Part shown: one piece after another, positions 16,665 through 25,016 of the stretch | Layout of the letters: each line of letters begins with the position of its first letter | How positions within the stretch are numbered: the first letter of the stretch is position 1 | Assembly (NCBI RefSeq): GCF_000576595.1 | Contig: NZ_AWSA01000005.1 | Span: 1 to 64,000 of the forward strand | From: Intrasporangium oryzae NRRL B-24470 | Lineage (GTDB): Bacteria; Actinomycetota; Actinomycetes; Actinomycetales; Dermatophilaceae | DNA length: 64,000 nt | Direction of reading: 5' to 3' | Translations under genes and position numbers: made by a program | The notes under the pieces: model-generated | Database searches by the model: none | Seen by the model: only the letters and a program-made list of their open reading frames with translations | Told to the model about the DNA's origin: nothing

Positions 16665-17276
16665 ATGGCAAACGTCGAGAAGACGGCAGCCATTGCCGAG
16701 ATCGCGGACAAGTTCCGTGAGTCCGGCGCGGCCGTTCTCACCGAGTACCGCGGCCTCACCGTCGCCCAGCTCTCGCAGCTGCGCAGCTCGCTCCGGGAAC
16801 ACGCCACCTATGCCGTGGTCAAGAACACGCTGACGGAGATCGCAGCCAAGGAGGCCGGTATCACGGCCTTTGACGGCCACCTCCAGGGCCCGAGCGCCAT
16901 CGCCTTCGTGACCGGTGACCCGGTCGAGGCTGCCAAGGGTCTGCGTGACTTCGCCAAGGCACACCCCCTCCTCGTGATCAAGGCTGGCGTCCTCGACGGC
17001 AAGTCCTTGAGCCCCGAGGAGATCACGAAGCTTGCGGACCTCGAGTCCCGCGAGGTTCTCCTGGCCAAGATGGCGGGGGCCATGAAGGGCTCCCTCAGCA
17101 AGGCCGTCTACCTCTTTGCCGCACCTCTCGCGCAGACGGCCCGCCTGGTCGACGCCCTGCGCCAGAAGGTCGAGGCCGAGGGTCCCGCCACGCCGGCCGC
17201 CGCGGCCGACGAGGCTCCGGCTGCTGCCGACGCAGAGGCCACCACCGACGTCGCCGAGGGTGGCGACGAGAACTGA
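16665..17276 (+). CDS. rplJ: 50S ribosomal protein L10
   Basis: L10 anchors the L7/L12 dimers to the ribosomal stalk. The 203-residue product contains the RNA-binding N-terminal domain ([20 protein letters not shown] near 15-34) and the helix that binds L12 ([12 protein letters not shown] near 160-173). It then continues into an Ala/Glu/Asp-rich tail of about 30 residues, longer than in E. coli. The ATG has a strong GGAAGGAGG seven bases upstream; a longer frame upstream runs through the leader and is rejected. rplL follows after 60 bases. Confidence 0.96.
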   Translation: MANVEKTAAIAEIADKFRESGAAVLTEYRGLTVAQLSQLRSSLREHATYAVVKNTLTEIAAKEAGITAFDGHLQGPSAIAFVTGDPVEAAKGLRDFAKAHPLLVIKAGVLDGKSLSPEEITKLADLESREVLLAKMAGAMKGSLSKAVYLFAAPLAQTARLVDALRQKVEAEGPATPAAAADEAPAAADAEATTDVAEGGDEN

Positions 17277-17336
17277 CGTCACGTCGGTTCATCCATCACA
17301 ACGCCACTCACGGCAATACACAGGAAGGAAGCCATC

Positions 17337-17723
17337 ATGGCGAAGCTCAGCACTGACGAGCTCCTTGACGCTTTCAAGGAGATGACCCTCATCGAGCTCT
17401 CCGAGTTCGTGAAGCTCTTCGAGGACACCTTCGAGGTCACGGCTGCCGCTCCGGTCGCCGTCGCCGCCGCCGGTGTCCCCGCGGGCGCCGCTCCCGAGGC
17501 CGCCGAGGAGCAGGACGAGTTCGACGTCGTCCTCGTCGCCGCCGGCGACAAGAAGATCCAGGTCATCAAGGAGGTCCGCGCGCTCACGAGCCTCGGCCTC
17601 AAGGAGGCCAAGGACCTCGTCGACGGCGCTCCCAAGCCCGTCCTCGAGAAGGTCGACAAGGCTGCGGCCGAGAAGGCCAAGGAGCAGCTCGAGGGCGCCG
17701 GCGCCACCGTCGAGCTCAAGTGA
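17337..17723 (+). CDS. rplL: 50S ribosomal protein L7/L12
   Basis: L7/L12 forms the stalk that recruits translational GTPases. The 128-residue product has the N-terminal dimerisation helix ([21 protein letters not shown]), an Ala/Val-rich hinge at about 40-58 and the globular domain EKTEFDVVL-type [24 protein letters not shown] through [28 protein letters not shown] precedes the ATG. A clear terminator follows, and rpoB lies 7.4 kb away instead of next door. Confidence 0.97.
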   Translation: MAKLSTDELLDAFKEMTLIELSEFVKLFEDTFEVTAAAPVAVAAAGVPAGAAPEAAEEQDEFDVVLVAAGDKKIQVIKEVRALTSLGLKEAKDLVDGAPKPVLEKVDKAAAEKAKEQLEGAGATVELK

Positions 17724-17759
17724 GCCGTCCCGGCTAGCCGGGATCTCCAGCAGTACCGC

Positions 17760-17793
17760 GAAGGCGGGTCCGACTCCGGTCGGGCCCGCCTTC
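17760..17793 (+). terminator. terminator after rplL
   Basis: A 14-bp stem with one G-U pair (17760-17773 with 17780-17793) closes a six-base loop. It separates rplJL from the downstream region. Confidence 0.75.
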
Positions 17794-17840
17794 GGCGTTC
17801 AACGCTCATGGGGCCCGCACGGCACGACGGCGCTCGCGGC

Positions 17841-17911
17841 GAGAGCGTCGTCGGCCCACGTATGCCGCTCACTGACCTCCCAGCGGACGCGGGCCGCCGC
17901 CGATGCCGCTC
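17841..17911. repeat. dispersed palindromic intergenic element, copy 3
   Basis: The left arm GAGAGCGTCGTCGGCC (17841-17856) and right arm GGCCGCCGCCGATGCCGCTC (17892-17911) flank 35 bases that include GTATGCCGCTCA (17860-17871). It lies in the 422-base gap after rplL. Confidence 0.72.
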
Positions 17912-18016
17912 CCACCGCCATGCCGCGCGGATCAACGGGCGCGGGGTCGCTCGGGCGGCCGATTCATGGGCGGCGCCATGGCAGGGGACGGGGCGTCGCC
18001 GCGAGACGATGCGCCG

Positions 18017-18105
18017 CCCATGCTCCTGAGGCCGCGTGAGCGGCTCTGCGCCCGTCTCGGCGGGCGGGCTTCCCGATGCCCATGCTCCTGAGGCCGCGTG
18101 AGCGG
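18017..18105. repeat. 27-bp direct repeat, two copies 62 bases apart
   Basis: CCCATGCTCCTGAGGCCGCG plus seven further identical bases occur at 18017-18043 and 18079-18105. Both lie in the gap between rplL and the convergent aminotransferase. No gene is visible there. Confidence 0.75.
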
Positions 18106-18145
18106 CCCCGCGTTCGGCTCGCTGAGGGTCTGAGAGACGCGGGGG

Positions 18146-19267
18146 TCAGGCGTGGGCGAGGGCGTCCTCGAGGGCGGTGATGACGAGGGCGACGCGGTCG
18201 CGGCGGGCGTTGTGGCCCATGAGGCCGATGCGCCAGACCGTCGAGGCGTACTGGCCGGCGCCCGCACCGATCTCGATGTCGTGCTTCTCGAGGAGATAGC
18301 GGCGGACGTCGGCCGAGTCGACACCGTCGGGCACGCGAACGGTGGTCAGCTCGGGCAGGCGGTGGCCCTTGGCCGCGAAGAGCTCGAGCCCGATCTCCTC
18401 CAGGCCGTCCTGGAGCAGCTGCCCGGCCTCGGCGTGCCGGGCCCAGACGTTCTCGAGGCCCTCGGCGGCGATGCGCTGGAGGGCGGCGTGGAGGCTCGCG
18501 ACCATGGCCGTGGGTGCGGTGTGGTGGTAGGTCCGTTGGCCTGCTCCGGAGGCTTCGCCGACGTACCCGCCGAGGAGGCCGAGGTCGAGGTACCACGAGG
18601 ACGGGCGCTCGACGCGCCGCTCGAAGGCGCGGTCGTTGATCGTGAAGGGTGCGAGCCCGGGGGCGACGCCGAGGCACTTCTGGGTGCCGGCGTAGCCGAC
18701 ATCGATGCCCCAGGCGTCGGCGCGCAGCTCGATCCCGCCGATGCTCGTCACGGCGTCGACGAGGAGGAGGGCGTCGCCCTTCGCCGCCCCCAGCGCGGCG
18801 ACGTCGGAGCGGACGCCGGTGGATGTCTCGGCATGGACGGCGGCGATGATCTTCGGGCTCGGGTGCGCCGAGACGACACGCTCGACGTCGACCGGCTGAC
18901 CCCACTCGTGGTCGACCGGGACCACCTCGGCGCCGTGGCGGGCGGCGACGTCGCACATCCGCTGTCCGAAGAGGCCGTTGACCGCGACGACGACCACGTC
19001 ACCGGGGTGAACGAGGTTGACGAAGGCGGCCTCCATGCCGGCCGATCCGGTGGCCGACAGGGGCAAGGTCCGCCGGTTGTCGGTGCCCCATGCGAGGCGC
19101 AGCAGGTCGCACGTCTCGTCCATGATGGCGAGGAACTCGGGGTCGAGGTGACCGAGCAGGGGAGCGGCGAGGGCGAGGGTCGCCTCGGGATAGGGGTTGC
19201 AGGGTCCGGGGCCGAGGAGGTGGCGGTCGGCGAGCGGGCGGGCTGTCGAGGGGACCGGCGTGGTCAT
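18146..19267 (-). CDS. alanine-glyoxylate aminotransferase (class V, PLP)
   Basis: The 373-residue protein is a class V aminotransferase of the alanine/serine-glyoxylate group. It starts with LLGPGPCNPYPEA, has the substrate-side ATGSAGMEAAFVN at about 72-84, DAVTSIGG with the PLP-nitrogen Asp171, and the Schiff-base Lys197 in GTQKCLG. The C-terminal MGHNAR motif is also present. It converts glyoxylate to glycine using an amino acid donor. The start ATG lies one base after the stop of the glycolate-oxidase gene upstream on the same strand, so the two form an operon. The paired pathway supports glyoxylate as substrate. Confidence 0.9.
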   Translation of the reverse strand: MTTPVPSTARPLADRHLLGPGPCNPYPEATLALAAPLLGHLDPEFLAIMDETCDLLRLAWGTDNRRTLPLSATGSAGMEAAFVNLVHPGDVVVVAVNGLFGQRMCDVAARHGAEVVPVDHEWGQPVDVERVVSAHPSPKIIAAVHAETSTGVRSDVAALGAAKGDALLLVDAVTSIGGIELRADAWGIDVGYAGTQKCLGVAPGLAPFTINDRAFERRVERPSSWYLDLGLLGGYVGEASGAGQRTYHHTAPTAMVASLHAALQRIAAEGLENVWARHAEAGQLLQDGLEEIGLELFAAKGHRLPELTTVRVPDGVDSADVRRYLLEKHDIEIGAGAGQYASTVWRIGLMGHNARRDRVALVITALEDALAHA

Positions 19268-19268
19268 G

Positions 19269-20639
19269 TCAGAAACCTGCTCCCGGGTTGAGGATGCCCT
19301 TCGGGTCGAGGGCCTGCTTGATGCGGTGGGTGAGGGCCATGACGTCCGGGCCGAGCTGGTCGGGCAGGGCGGCCCGCTTGAGGCGGCCGACGCCGTGCTC
19401 GCCGGTGATGGTCCCGCCGAGTGAGATGGCGAGGGCCATGATCTCTGAGAACGCCTGCGCTGCACGGACCCTCGCCGCCGCGTCGCCTGCGGGGTGCACC
19501 ACGATCGGGTGCGTGTTGCCGTCACCGGCATGGGCGACGACGGGGATCTCGACGGCGTTGCGCTCGGCGATGGCCGCGATACCGACGAGCAGCTCGGGCA
19601 GCAGGGGGACGGGGACCCCGACGTCCTCGAGCATGAGCGACCCCCGGCGTTCGATGGCCGGGAAGGCGGCTCGCCTCGCGGCGGCGAACATCTCGCCCTC
19701 GTCGGGGTCGTCCGTGACGAAGCACTCGACGGAACCGTGCGCGAGGCACATCTGCTCCATGTGGGCGATCTCCTCGGCGCGGGCCCCGCCCGGAGCGTCG
19801 GACTGGGCGAGGAGCATCGCTCCGGCCGTCCGGTCCAGGCCCATGGACTGGTAGTCCTCGACGGCGTTGATCGACGCCTGGTCCATGAGCTCCAGCATCG
19901 ACGGACGCAGGGTCCGGCCGATGGCGACGACCGTCCGTGCCGCGACCTCCACGGTGGCGAAGGTCGCGACGAGCGTGGCGCGGGGCGACTGGGCCGGGAC
20001 GAGCCGGAGGATGGCCCGCGTGACGATCCCGAGGGTGCCCTCGCTGCCGACGAAGAGCTTGAGGAGCGAGAGCCCCGCGACGTCCTTGATCCGCTGCCCG
20101 CCGAGCCGGACGAGGGTGCCGTCCGCGAGGACGACGTCGAGGCCGAGGACGTAGTCGGTCGTCACGCCGTACTTCACGCAGCACAGCCCGCCGGCGTTGG
20201 TCGCGACGTTGCCGCCGATCGAGCAGATCTCGAAAGACGAGGGGTCGGGCGGGTACCAGAGCCCCTCGACCGCCGCGGCCATCTTGACCTCGGCGTTGAG
20301 GGCGCCCGGCTCGACGATCGCCGTGCGCGTCGCCGGGTCGATCTCGATGGCCCGCATGCGCTCGAGGCTGAGGACGATGCACCCGTCGACGGCGTTCGAG
20401 CCGCCGGACAGCCCGCTTCCGGCGCCCCGGGGCACGACGGGGACGCCGCCGGCGCTGGCCCATCGCACGGTCTCCTGGACGTCGGCCGCGGTGCGGGCGC
20501 GGACCACGGCCAGCGGCATACCGGCGGTGTCGGACTGGGTCCAGTCGCGGCGGTAGGCCTCCATCGTCGCGGGCTCGGTGGTGAGCGCGCCCTCGCTGAG
20601 CGCGGCGCCGAGGTCGGCCAGGTCGGGCACAGTCGTCAC
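19269..20639 (-). CDS. glcD: FAD-linked glycolate/D-lactate oxidase, GlcD type
   Basis: The 456-residue flavoprotein has the PCMH-type FAD domain (VVPRGAGSGLSGGS near 69-82, SIGGNVATNAGG, LLKLFVGSEGTLGIV) and the C-terminal catalytic domain with AHAGDGNTHP and GEHGVGRLKR. Such enzymes oxidise glycolate or D-lactate and pass electrons to the respiratory chain; GlcE and GlcF partners are not adjacent. Because the next gene consumes glyoxylate, glycolate is the likelier substrate. GTG at 20639 is chosen by family length; the frame is open further upstream across the inverted repeat, but that part is not conserved-looking. Confidence 0.88.
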   Translation of the reverse strand: MTTVPDLADLGAALSEGALTTEPATMEAYRRDWTQSDTAGMPLAVVRARTAADVQETVRWASAGGVPVVPRGAGSGLSGGSNAVDGCIVLSLERMRAIEIDPATRTAIVEPGALNAEVKMAAAVEGLWYPPDPSSFEICSIGGNVATNAGGLCCVKYGVTTDYVLGLDVVLADGTLVRLGGQRIKDVAGLSLLKLFVGSEGTLGIVTRAILRLVPAQSPRATLVATFATVEVAARTVVAIGRTLRPSMLELMDQASINAVEDYQSMGLDRTAGAMLLAQSDAPGGARAEEIAHMEQMCLAHGSVECFVTDDPDEGEMFAAARRAAFPAIERRGSLMLEDVGVPVPLLPELLVGIAAIAERNAVEIPVVAHAGDGNTHPIVVHPAGDAAARVRAAQAFSEIMALAISLGGTITGEHGVGRLKRAALPDQLGPDVMALTHRIKQALDPKGILNPGAGF

Positions 20640-20660
20640 GTCGCCACGGTAACCGCGCCG

Positions 20661-20724
20661 CCACCCCTGGTTCGATGTATCCCGCGGTCGAATACGACCC
20701 TGGGATACATCGAACCGGGGGTGG
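20661..20724. repeat. 23-bp inverted repeat between divergent genes
   Basis: The arms 20661-20683 and 20702-20724 match at 22 of 23 positions around the core TTCGATGTATCCC / GGGATACATCGAA. The 18-base centre contains a second small hairpin GGTCG-AATA-CGACC (20686-20699). The right arm covers the expected -35 region of the plus-strand gene. It may be an operator for one or both divergent genes. Confidence 0.8.
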
Positions 20725-20734
20725 CAGTGGCCGG

Positions 20735-20740
20735 TAGGTT
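20735..20740 (+). promoter_or_regulatory. -10 box of a leaderless promoter for the 345-residue unknown gene
   Basis: TAGGTT lies seven bases before the ATG at 20748, with no ribosome-binding site between. The inverted repeat ends ten bases upstream. Confidence 0.5.
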
Positions 20741-20747
20741 GACGCAC

Positions 20748-21785
20748 ATGGGATGGCTGTCGCGCAACAAGAGACCACAGGCTGCGGAGCCGGACGTTCC
20801 TGCGCCTGCCGCGGCTGATCCCGTCGGTCCCGTCGGTCCCGTCGTTCCCGAGGCAGGACCCGCGCCGGCCGCTGCCGCAGAGCCGGTGCCGGCGCCTCCC
20901 GCGGCCTCGCCGATGGGGGAGTACGGGCCACTCGTCACCGTGACCCGCTTCGAGCTGGCGCCCGAGGAGCTCGAGTGGCAGCTGCCCGTGACCGGCGAGC
21001 TCTACCGGGTCCTGCCGGGATCCGACCGGCCCGACTACTCCCTCATGGTGCTCGAGCGCCCCCTCCACTTCTACCCGGCTGCGGGCTTCGACATCGGCCG
21101 GGCGGCGCCGGAGCAGCGCGTCGAGGACCGCAAGGGTCGTCCCATGGTCCGCGTCAACGCGCTCCTGCTCTGCGCTCGCTACGTCGGCCAGCAGCTGCAC
21201 GCGGGCATGGAGGACCTCGCCGTCAACATCGCCTACGTCGTCGACACCTCGCTCGCGCGGGACGCGGTCGTCGACTTCGCCAAGATCGAGTATGCCGCGA
21301 CCGGCTTCCTCTCCGAGGGCCACGTCGGCCGGCCCACGCCGGCCGCTGCCGGCGAGACCACCGAGGGGACGACCGAGGAGGCGGTTCCGGTCGAGGTCGG
21401 CCAGCCGGAGCCGGCCGCCCTCGGGGAGCCGCTCGTCGAACCTCCGGCGGACGGCGTCGTGCCCGAGGGCCTGCCGCCGATGGTCGTCGTCGACGAGGTC
21501 GTGCCCGAGGTGGCCCGCCTGCTCAAGGAGGGCATCGAGCAGCAGCGGGGGAGCCGGGTCGAGCGGCTCACGGCCGTCCTGACGCTGGATGCGCAGCACC
21601 GGGTCAGCGGCCTGTCGGGCAACGCAGACGGCCAGTCGCCCGTGCCGACTCCGGAGACGTTCGAGCGGCTCAACGAGGCGCTCGCGCCACTCGCCGACCT
21701 CCCGCACCGGGACCCCATCGCGAGACTGACGATCCGCCTGGACGGCGAGCGGCTCACCTCAGACGTCGACTACGGCGGCGCCTGA
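20748..21785 (+). CDS. unknown protein, Pro/Ala-rich linkers around two globular regions
   Basis: I do not recognise this 345-residue protein. Residues 1-60 are a Pro/Ala/Val-rich low-complexity leader after MGWLSRNKRP. Residues about 62-195 form a globular region (VTVTRFELAPEELEWQLPVT, then LMVLERPLHFYP, then LLLCARYVGQQL). A Glu/Pro-rich linker leads to a second region (VPEVARLLKEGIEQQRGSR onward, to DVDYGGA). There is no signal peptide or membrane segment. The N-terminal SRNK-type start followed by a disordered stretch is seen in many small actinobacterial accessory proteins. It is divergent from glcD across an inverted repeat. Confidence 0.7.
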   Translation: MGWLSRNKRPQAAEPDVPAPAAADPVGPVGPVVPEAGPAPAAAAEPVPAPPAASPMGEYGPLVTVTRFELAPEELEWQLPVTGELYRVLPGSDRPDYSLMVLERPLHFYPAAGFDIGRAAPEQRVEDRKGRPMVRVNALLLCARYVGQQLHAGMEDLAVNIAYVVDTSLARDAVVDFAKIEYAATGFLSEGHVGRPTPAAAGETTEGTTEEAVPVEVGQPEPAALGEPLVEPPADGVVPEGLPPMVVVDEVVPEVARLLKEGIEQQRGSRVERLTAVLTLDAQHRVSGLSGNADGQSPVPTPETFERLNEALAPLADLPHRDPIARLTIRLDGERLTSDVDYGGA

Positions 21786-21866
21786 GCGCGCCGGCGTGGA
21801 GGGCGGGCCCGGCGGCATACGGACGGGTCTCCGAGGCGCTCGGGGGCCTGCGGCATACTTCACGCT

Positions 21867-22829
21867 GTGAAGCTCATCCAGGCCAATGGTGTCCCCGAGT
21901 CCCTCGCCCGAGTCGACGAGCCGCAGACCGCCCCCGTGCGGGTCGCGCTCGTCCAGCACGCATGGGTCGATGACCCGGGCGAGCTCGTCGAGACGTTCCG
22001 CGACGGCATCCGCACGGCGGCGGAGGCCGGCGCGACGATCGTCTTCCTGCCGGAGCTGACGCTGTCGCGCTACCCCGCCGACACGCTCCCGGAGGGGACC
22101 CCCTCCGACATCGCGGAGGACCTCGAGACGGGCCCGACCGTGACGTTCGCCCGCGAGGCCGCCCGTGACTTCGGCGTCCACGTCCACGCCTCGCTCTACG
22201 AGCGCGCCGACCAGGGCGACGGCCTCGGCTTCAACACCGCCGTCGTCGTGGCACCGTCCGGTGAGGTCGTCGCGCGGACCCGCAAGACCCACATCCCCGT
22301 GACGGCCGGCTACTACGAGGACAAGTACTTCCGCCCGGGCCCCGCCGACGACGCCTACCCCGTCGTCGCCCTCGAGCAGCCGCAGGTCCGCCTCGGCCTG
22401 CCGACGTGCTGGGACGAGTGGTTCCCCGAGGTCGCCCGCCTCTACTCCCTCGGCGGCGCGCAGGTCCTCTGCTATCCGACCGCGATCGGCTCCGAGCCCG
22501 ACCACCCCGACTTCGACACCCAGCCCCTGTGGCAGCAGGTCATCGTGGGCAACGGCATCGCCAACGGTCTCTTCATGGTCGTGCCCAACCGCTACGGCAC
22601 CGAGGGCCTCATCACCTTCTACGGCAGCTCGTTCATCTCCGACCCCTACGGCCGGATCCTCGTCCAGGCCCCGCGCGACGAGGCGGCCGTCCTCGTCGCC
22701 GACCTCGACCTCGCCCAGCGGGGTGACTGGCTCGAGCTCTTCCCCTTCCTCTCGACGCGGCGTCCCGACTCGTATGCCGCCCTCACCGCCCCGATCCGTG
22801 ACGAGCACCGTCGCGACGTGGCGGAGTGA
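21867..22829 (+). CDS. aguB: N-carbamoylputrescine amidase-like nitrilase-family hydrolase
   Basis: This 320-residue carbon-nitrogen hydrolase has the full catalytic triad: Glu63 in FLPELTL, Lys140 in RKTHIP and Cys181 in PTCWDEWFPE. The combination YYEDKYFRPG and CWDEWFPEVARL resembles N-carbamoylputrescine amidase, which releases putrescine, CO2 and ammonia. The agmatine deiminase gene directly downstream supports this call. GTG at 21867 lies seven bases after a CATACT box inside a GGCATAC word, so the gene may be leaderless. Confidence 0.88.
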   Translation: MKLIQANGVPESLARVDEPQTAPVRVALVQHAWVDDPGELVETFRDGIRTAAEAGATIVFLPELTLSRYPADTLPEGTPSDIAEDLETGPTVTFAREAARDFGVHVHASLYERADQGDGLGFNTAVVVAPSGEVVARTRKTHIPVTAGYYEDKYFRPGPADDAYPVVALEQPQVRLGLPTCWDEWFPEVARLYSLGGAQVLCYPTAIGSEPDHPDFDTQPLWQQVIVGNGIANGLFMVVPNRYGTEGLITFYGSSFISDPYGRILVQAPRDEAAVLVADLDLAQRGDWLELFPFLSTRRPDSYAALTAPIRDEHRRDVAE

Positions 22830-22868
22830 GCACCCGAGCTGAGCACCCCGAGATGAGCACCCCGAGAT
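22828..22868 (+). repeat. 14-bp tandem repeat at the aguB-aguA junction
   Basis: GAGCACCCGAGCT (13 bases) is followed by two exact copies of GAGCACCCCGAGAT, then GAGCATT. The second copy supplies the ATG of aguA. An ATG at 22853 opens a five-codon frame whose TGA overlaps the aguA ATG at 22867. Confidence 0.8.
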
Positions 22869-23937
22869 GAGCATTGCCGCAGGTCAGGCGGGTTCCGGGA
22901 GCGGATCGTCCGCTCCCGGACCCTGGCGGATGCCCTCCGAGACGGCCCGCCACGAGTGCACGTGGATGGCCTGGCCGAGCCAGGGCTACACGCTCGGCGA
23001 CACCCCGACCGAGGTCGAGGCGGCGAGGTCCACGTGGGCCGCCGTCGCCAACGCCGTCATCGAGTTCGAGCCGGTCCGGATGGTCGTCGTGCCGGCCGAC
23101 CTCGAGGTCGCCGAGCGTCTCCTGCACCCCTCCGTCGAGCTCGTCCCGGCCGAGCTCGACGACGCGTGGATGCGCGACATCGGCCCGACGTTCGTGATCT
23201 CCGGTGACGGCGCTCTCGGGGCGGTCGACTGGGTCTTCAACGGCTGGGGCGCCCAGTCCTGGGCGTCCTGGGAGCACGACGCCCGGGTCGGCGCGTTCGT
23301 CGGCGGGCTCACGGGCGCGGAGGTCATCTCCTCGCCGCTCGTCAACGAGGGTGGCGGCATCCATGTCGACGGCCTCGGGACGGTGCTGCTCACCGAGACG
23401 GTCCAGCTCGACCCGGGCCGCAACCCCGGGCTGACGAGGGCGGACGTCGAGGCCGAGCTGGCTCGCACGATCGGCGCGACGACCGCCCTCTGGCTCCCGC
23501 GCGGCCTCACTCGTGACTACGACGAGTTCGGCACCCGGGGGCACGTCGACATCGTCGCGACGATCGCCTCGCCCGGTGTCGTGCTCCTCCACGAGCAGCA
23601 GGACCCGAGCCATCCCGACCATGCCGTCTCCCGCGAGCTGCGCGAGCTGCTGGAGGACGCGCGCGACGCCCGCGGCGAGCGGTTCGAGGTCATCGGGGTC
23701 CCGGCCCCGCGCACGCTGGCCGACGCGGAGGGCCCGGTCGACTGGTCCTACATCAACCACCTCGTCGTCAACGACGGCGTCATCGCCTGCACCTTCGGCG
23801 ACGAGCAGGACGAGGCGTCGCTCGCGGTGCTCGCGGAGGCCTACCCGGGCCGGCGCGTGGTCGGCGTCGATGCCCGACCGCTCTTCGACCGTGGCGGCGG
23901 CATCCACTGCATCACCCAGCAGCAGCCGGCGGTCTGA
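22867..23937 (+). CDS. aguA: agmatine deiminase
   Basis: Agmatine deiminase converts agmatine to N-carbamoylputrescine and ammonia, the step before AguB in putrescine synthesis. The 356-residue guanidino-modifying enzyme shows PSETARHECTWMAWP at about 23-37, DDAWMRDIGPTF, LVNEGGGIHVDG, the catalytic Cys348 in GGGIHCITQQQP, and GTRGHVDI. The ATG at 22867 sits within the 14-bp repeat and lacks a clear Shine-Dalgarno, so translation probably depends on coupling to aguB, whose stop lies 37 bases upstream, or to the five-codon frame. A hairpin terminator follows. Confidence 0.93.
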   Translation: MSIAAGQAGSGSGSSAPGPWRMPSETARHECTWMAWPSQGYTLGDTPTEVEAARSTWAAVANAVIEFEPVRMVVVPADLEVAERLLHPSVELVPAELDDAWMRDIGPTFVISGDGALGAVDWVFNGWGAQSWASWEHDARVGAFVGGLTGAEVISSPLVNEGGGIHVDGLGTVLLTETVQLDPGRNPGLTRADVEAELARTIGATTALWLPRGLTRDYDEFGTRGHVDIVATIASPGVVLLHEQQDPSHPDHAVSRELRELLEDARDARGERFEVIGVPAPRTLADAEGPVDWSYINHLVVNDGVIACTFGDEQDEASLAVLAEAYPGRRVVGVDARPLFDRGGGIHCITQQQPAV

Positions 23938-23965
23938 GCGGCGCCGACGCCCGCGCCTTACGCCG

Positions 23966-24006
23966 CGGGGGTGTTCGGTGGCCTGAATGGTCACCGGACA
24001 CCCCCG
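23966..24006. terminator. terminator between aguA and the DUF4282 gene
   Basis: CGGGGGTGTTCGGTG (23966-23980) pairs with 23992-24006, with one G-U pair, around an 11-base loop. It lies between convergent genes and can act in both directions. Confidence 0.75.
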
Positions 24007-24026
24007 GGGGCGGTCTACGGGCCGAG

Positions 24027-24662
24027 TCAGGCCTGGGGGAGTCGCTTGTGGACGTCCTCGCTCATCCGGACGACGGAGATGGCGAACTCGAGGCCGATAC
24101 GCACGACCGCGAGCCAGATGAAGGCGAAGAGCGCGCCGATGACGAGCACGATGACGCCGTAGCCGACGCTGTCGGTGAACGCGGTGATGACGTAGACGAC
24201 GTAGATGACCGCGATCCAGATCGTGGCGAGCACGTAGACGAACTTCACGATCTTCGGCGTGACGAAGGTGTTGAACCCATAGTCGAAGAGCGCCTGGACG
24301 AAGCCGCCCGAGCCTCCGCCCATGCCGGCAGTGAGGCCCTGCACGGGTGCCGGCCCGGGTCCCGGCGTCGCCGCCCCGCCCGGCGCGGCGGCATACGACC
24401 CGCCGTATCCGCCCGCTGAGGCCAGCCCCGTGGCGGGCGGGGGCGGGACAGGCTCGGGGGAGCCCACGGGCGGCATCGCCACGGGCTCCGCTGCCGGCGG
24501 CGATGACGCGCCGAAGGACGGCTGCAGGGGCGCCGTCTCGGCGGGCTGTGGGGGTGGCGGCGGGAGCGGCGCCCCGGTGCCGGCGGGCTGCTCGGGCTGG
24601 AAGGCCCCGTCGCCGGGCTCGGGCTCGGAGGGGCGCTGCTCGGGAGGGTTCACGTCTGACAC
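24027..24662 (-). CDS. DUF4282 domain membrane protein with a Pro-rich cytoplasmic tail
   Basis: The 211-residue product has a disordered N-terminal half rich in Pro, Gly and Ala, then a DUF4282-like C-terminal domain: LFDYGFNTFVTPKIVKFVYV, two transmembrane helices at about 136-160 and 167-190, and EFAISVVRMSEDVHKRL after the second. The family has no firm function. GTG at 24662 with GGGAACGACC upstream is preferred to longer in-frame starts that run through the promoter. A TAGCAT box on the minus strand (24715-24720) could drive it. It is divergent from rpoB. Confidence 0.78.
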   Translation of the reverse strand: MSDVNPPEQRPSEPEPGDGAFQPEQPAGTGAPLPPPPPQPAETAPLQPSFGASSPPAAEPVAMPPVGSPEPVPPPPATGLASAGGYGGSYAAAPGGAATPGPGPAPVQGLTAGMGGGSGGFVQALFDYGFNTFVTPKIVKFVYVLATIWIAVIYVVYVITAFTDSVGYGVIVLVIGALFAFIWLAVVRIGLEFAISVVRMSEDVHKRLPQA

Positions 24663-24986
24663 GGTCGTTCCCTTCACGTCACGCAGGGTGGAGACCCGGG
24701 TGGGTCCTGCGGCCATGCTAGGCACCCCGGAAGGGCCGCCGGCCTGAAGCGACCGAACCGGTCGTGGACGGCGCCCGGTCGGGCGCGTTCCGTGCTCGGC
24801 GAGAGGGTGCCAAAGGGGCCGCGCGACCCCGTCGAACGGGCCGCCACGGAGCAGGCTGATCCGGGCAGGCCTTGACGCGGAGGCCGCGGGGGGCCATATT
24901 TCAACGCGTTCCCTTCGCGGAGCTCCCGGTCCGGGGGGCGTCGCAGGTCGGTCCTTCGGGTGACGACCTCCGCCTCTTGACCCGGC

Positions 24987-25016
24987 TGGACACACCTGCC
25001 CTTGTGCGGGTAGGCT
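24987..25016 (+). promoter_or_regulatory. promoter of the rpoB-rpoC operon
   Basis: TGGACA (24987-24992), an 18-base spacer and TAGGCT (25011-25016) match the vegetative pattern well. The leader to the rpoB start would be about 120 bases. The remaining part of the 482-base gap (24721-24986) holds nothing I can assign. Confidence 0.6.

Noticed and set aside
20661-20724. Terminal inverted repeats of an insertion sequence
   Set aside because: The arms are only 18 bases apart and there is no transposase or target duplication.
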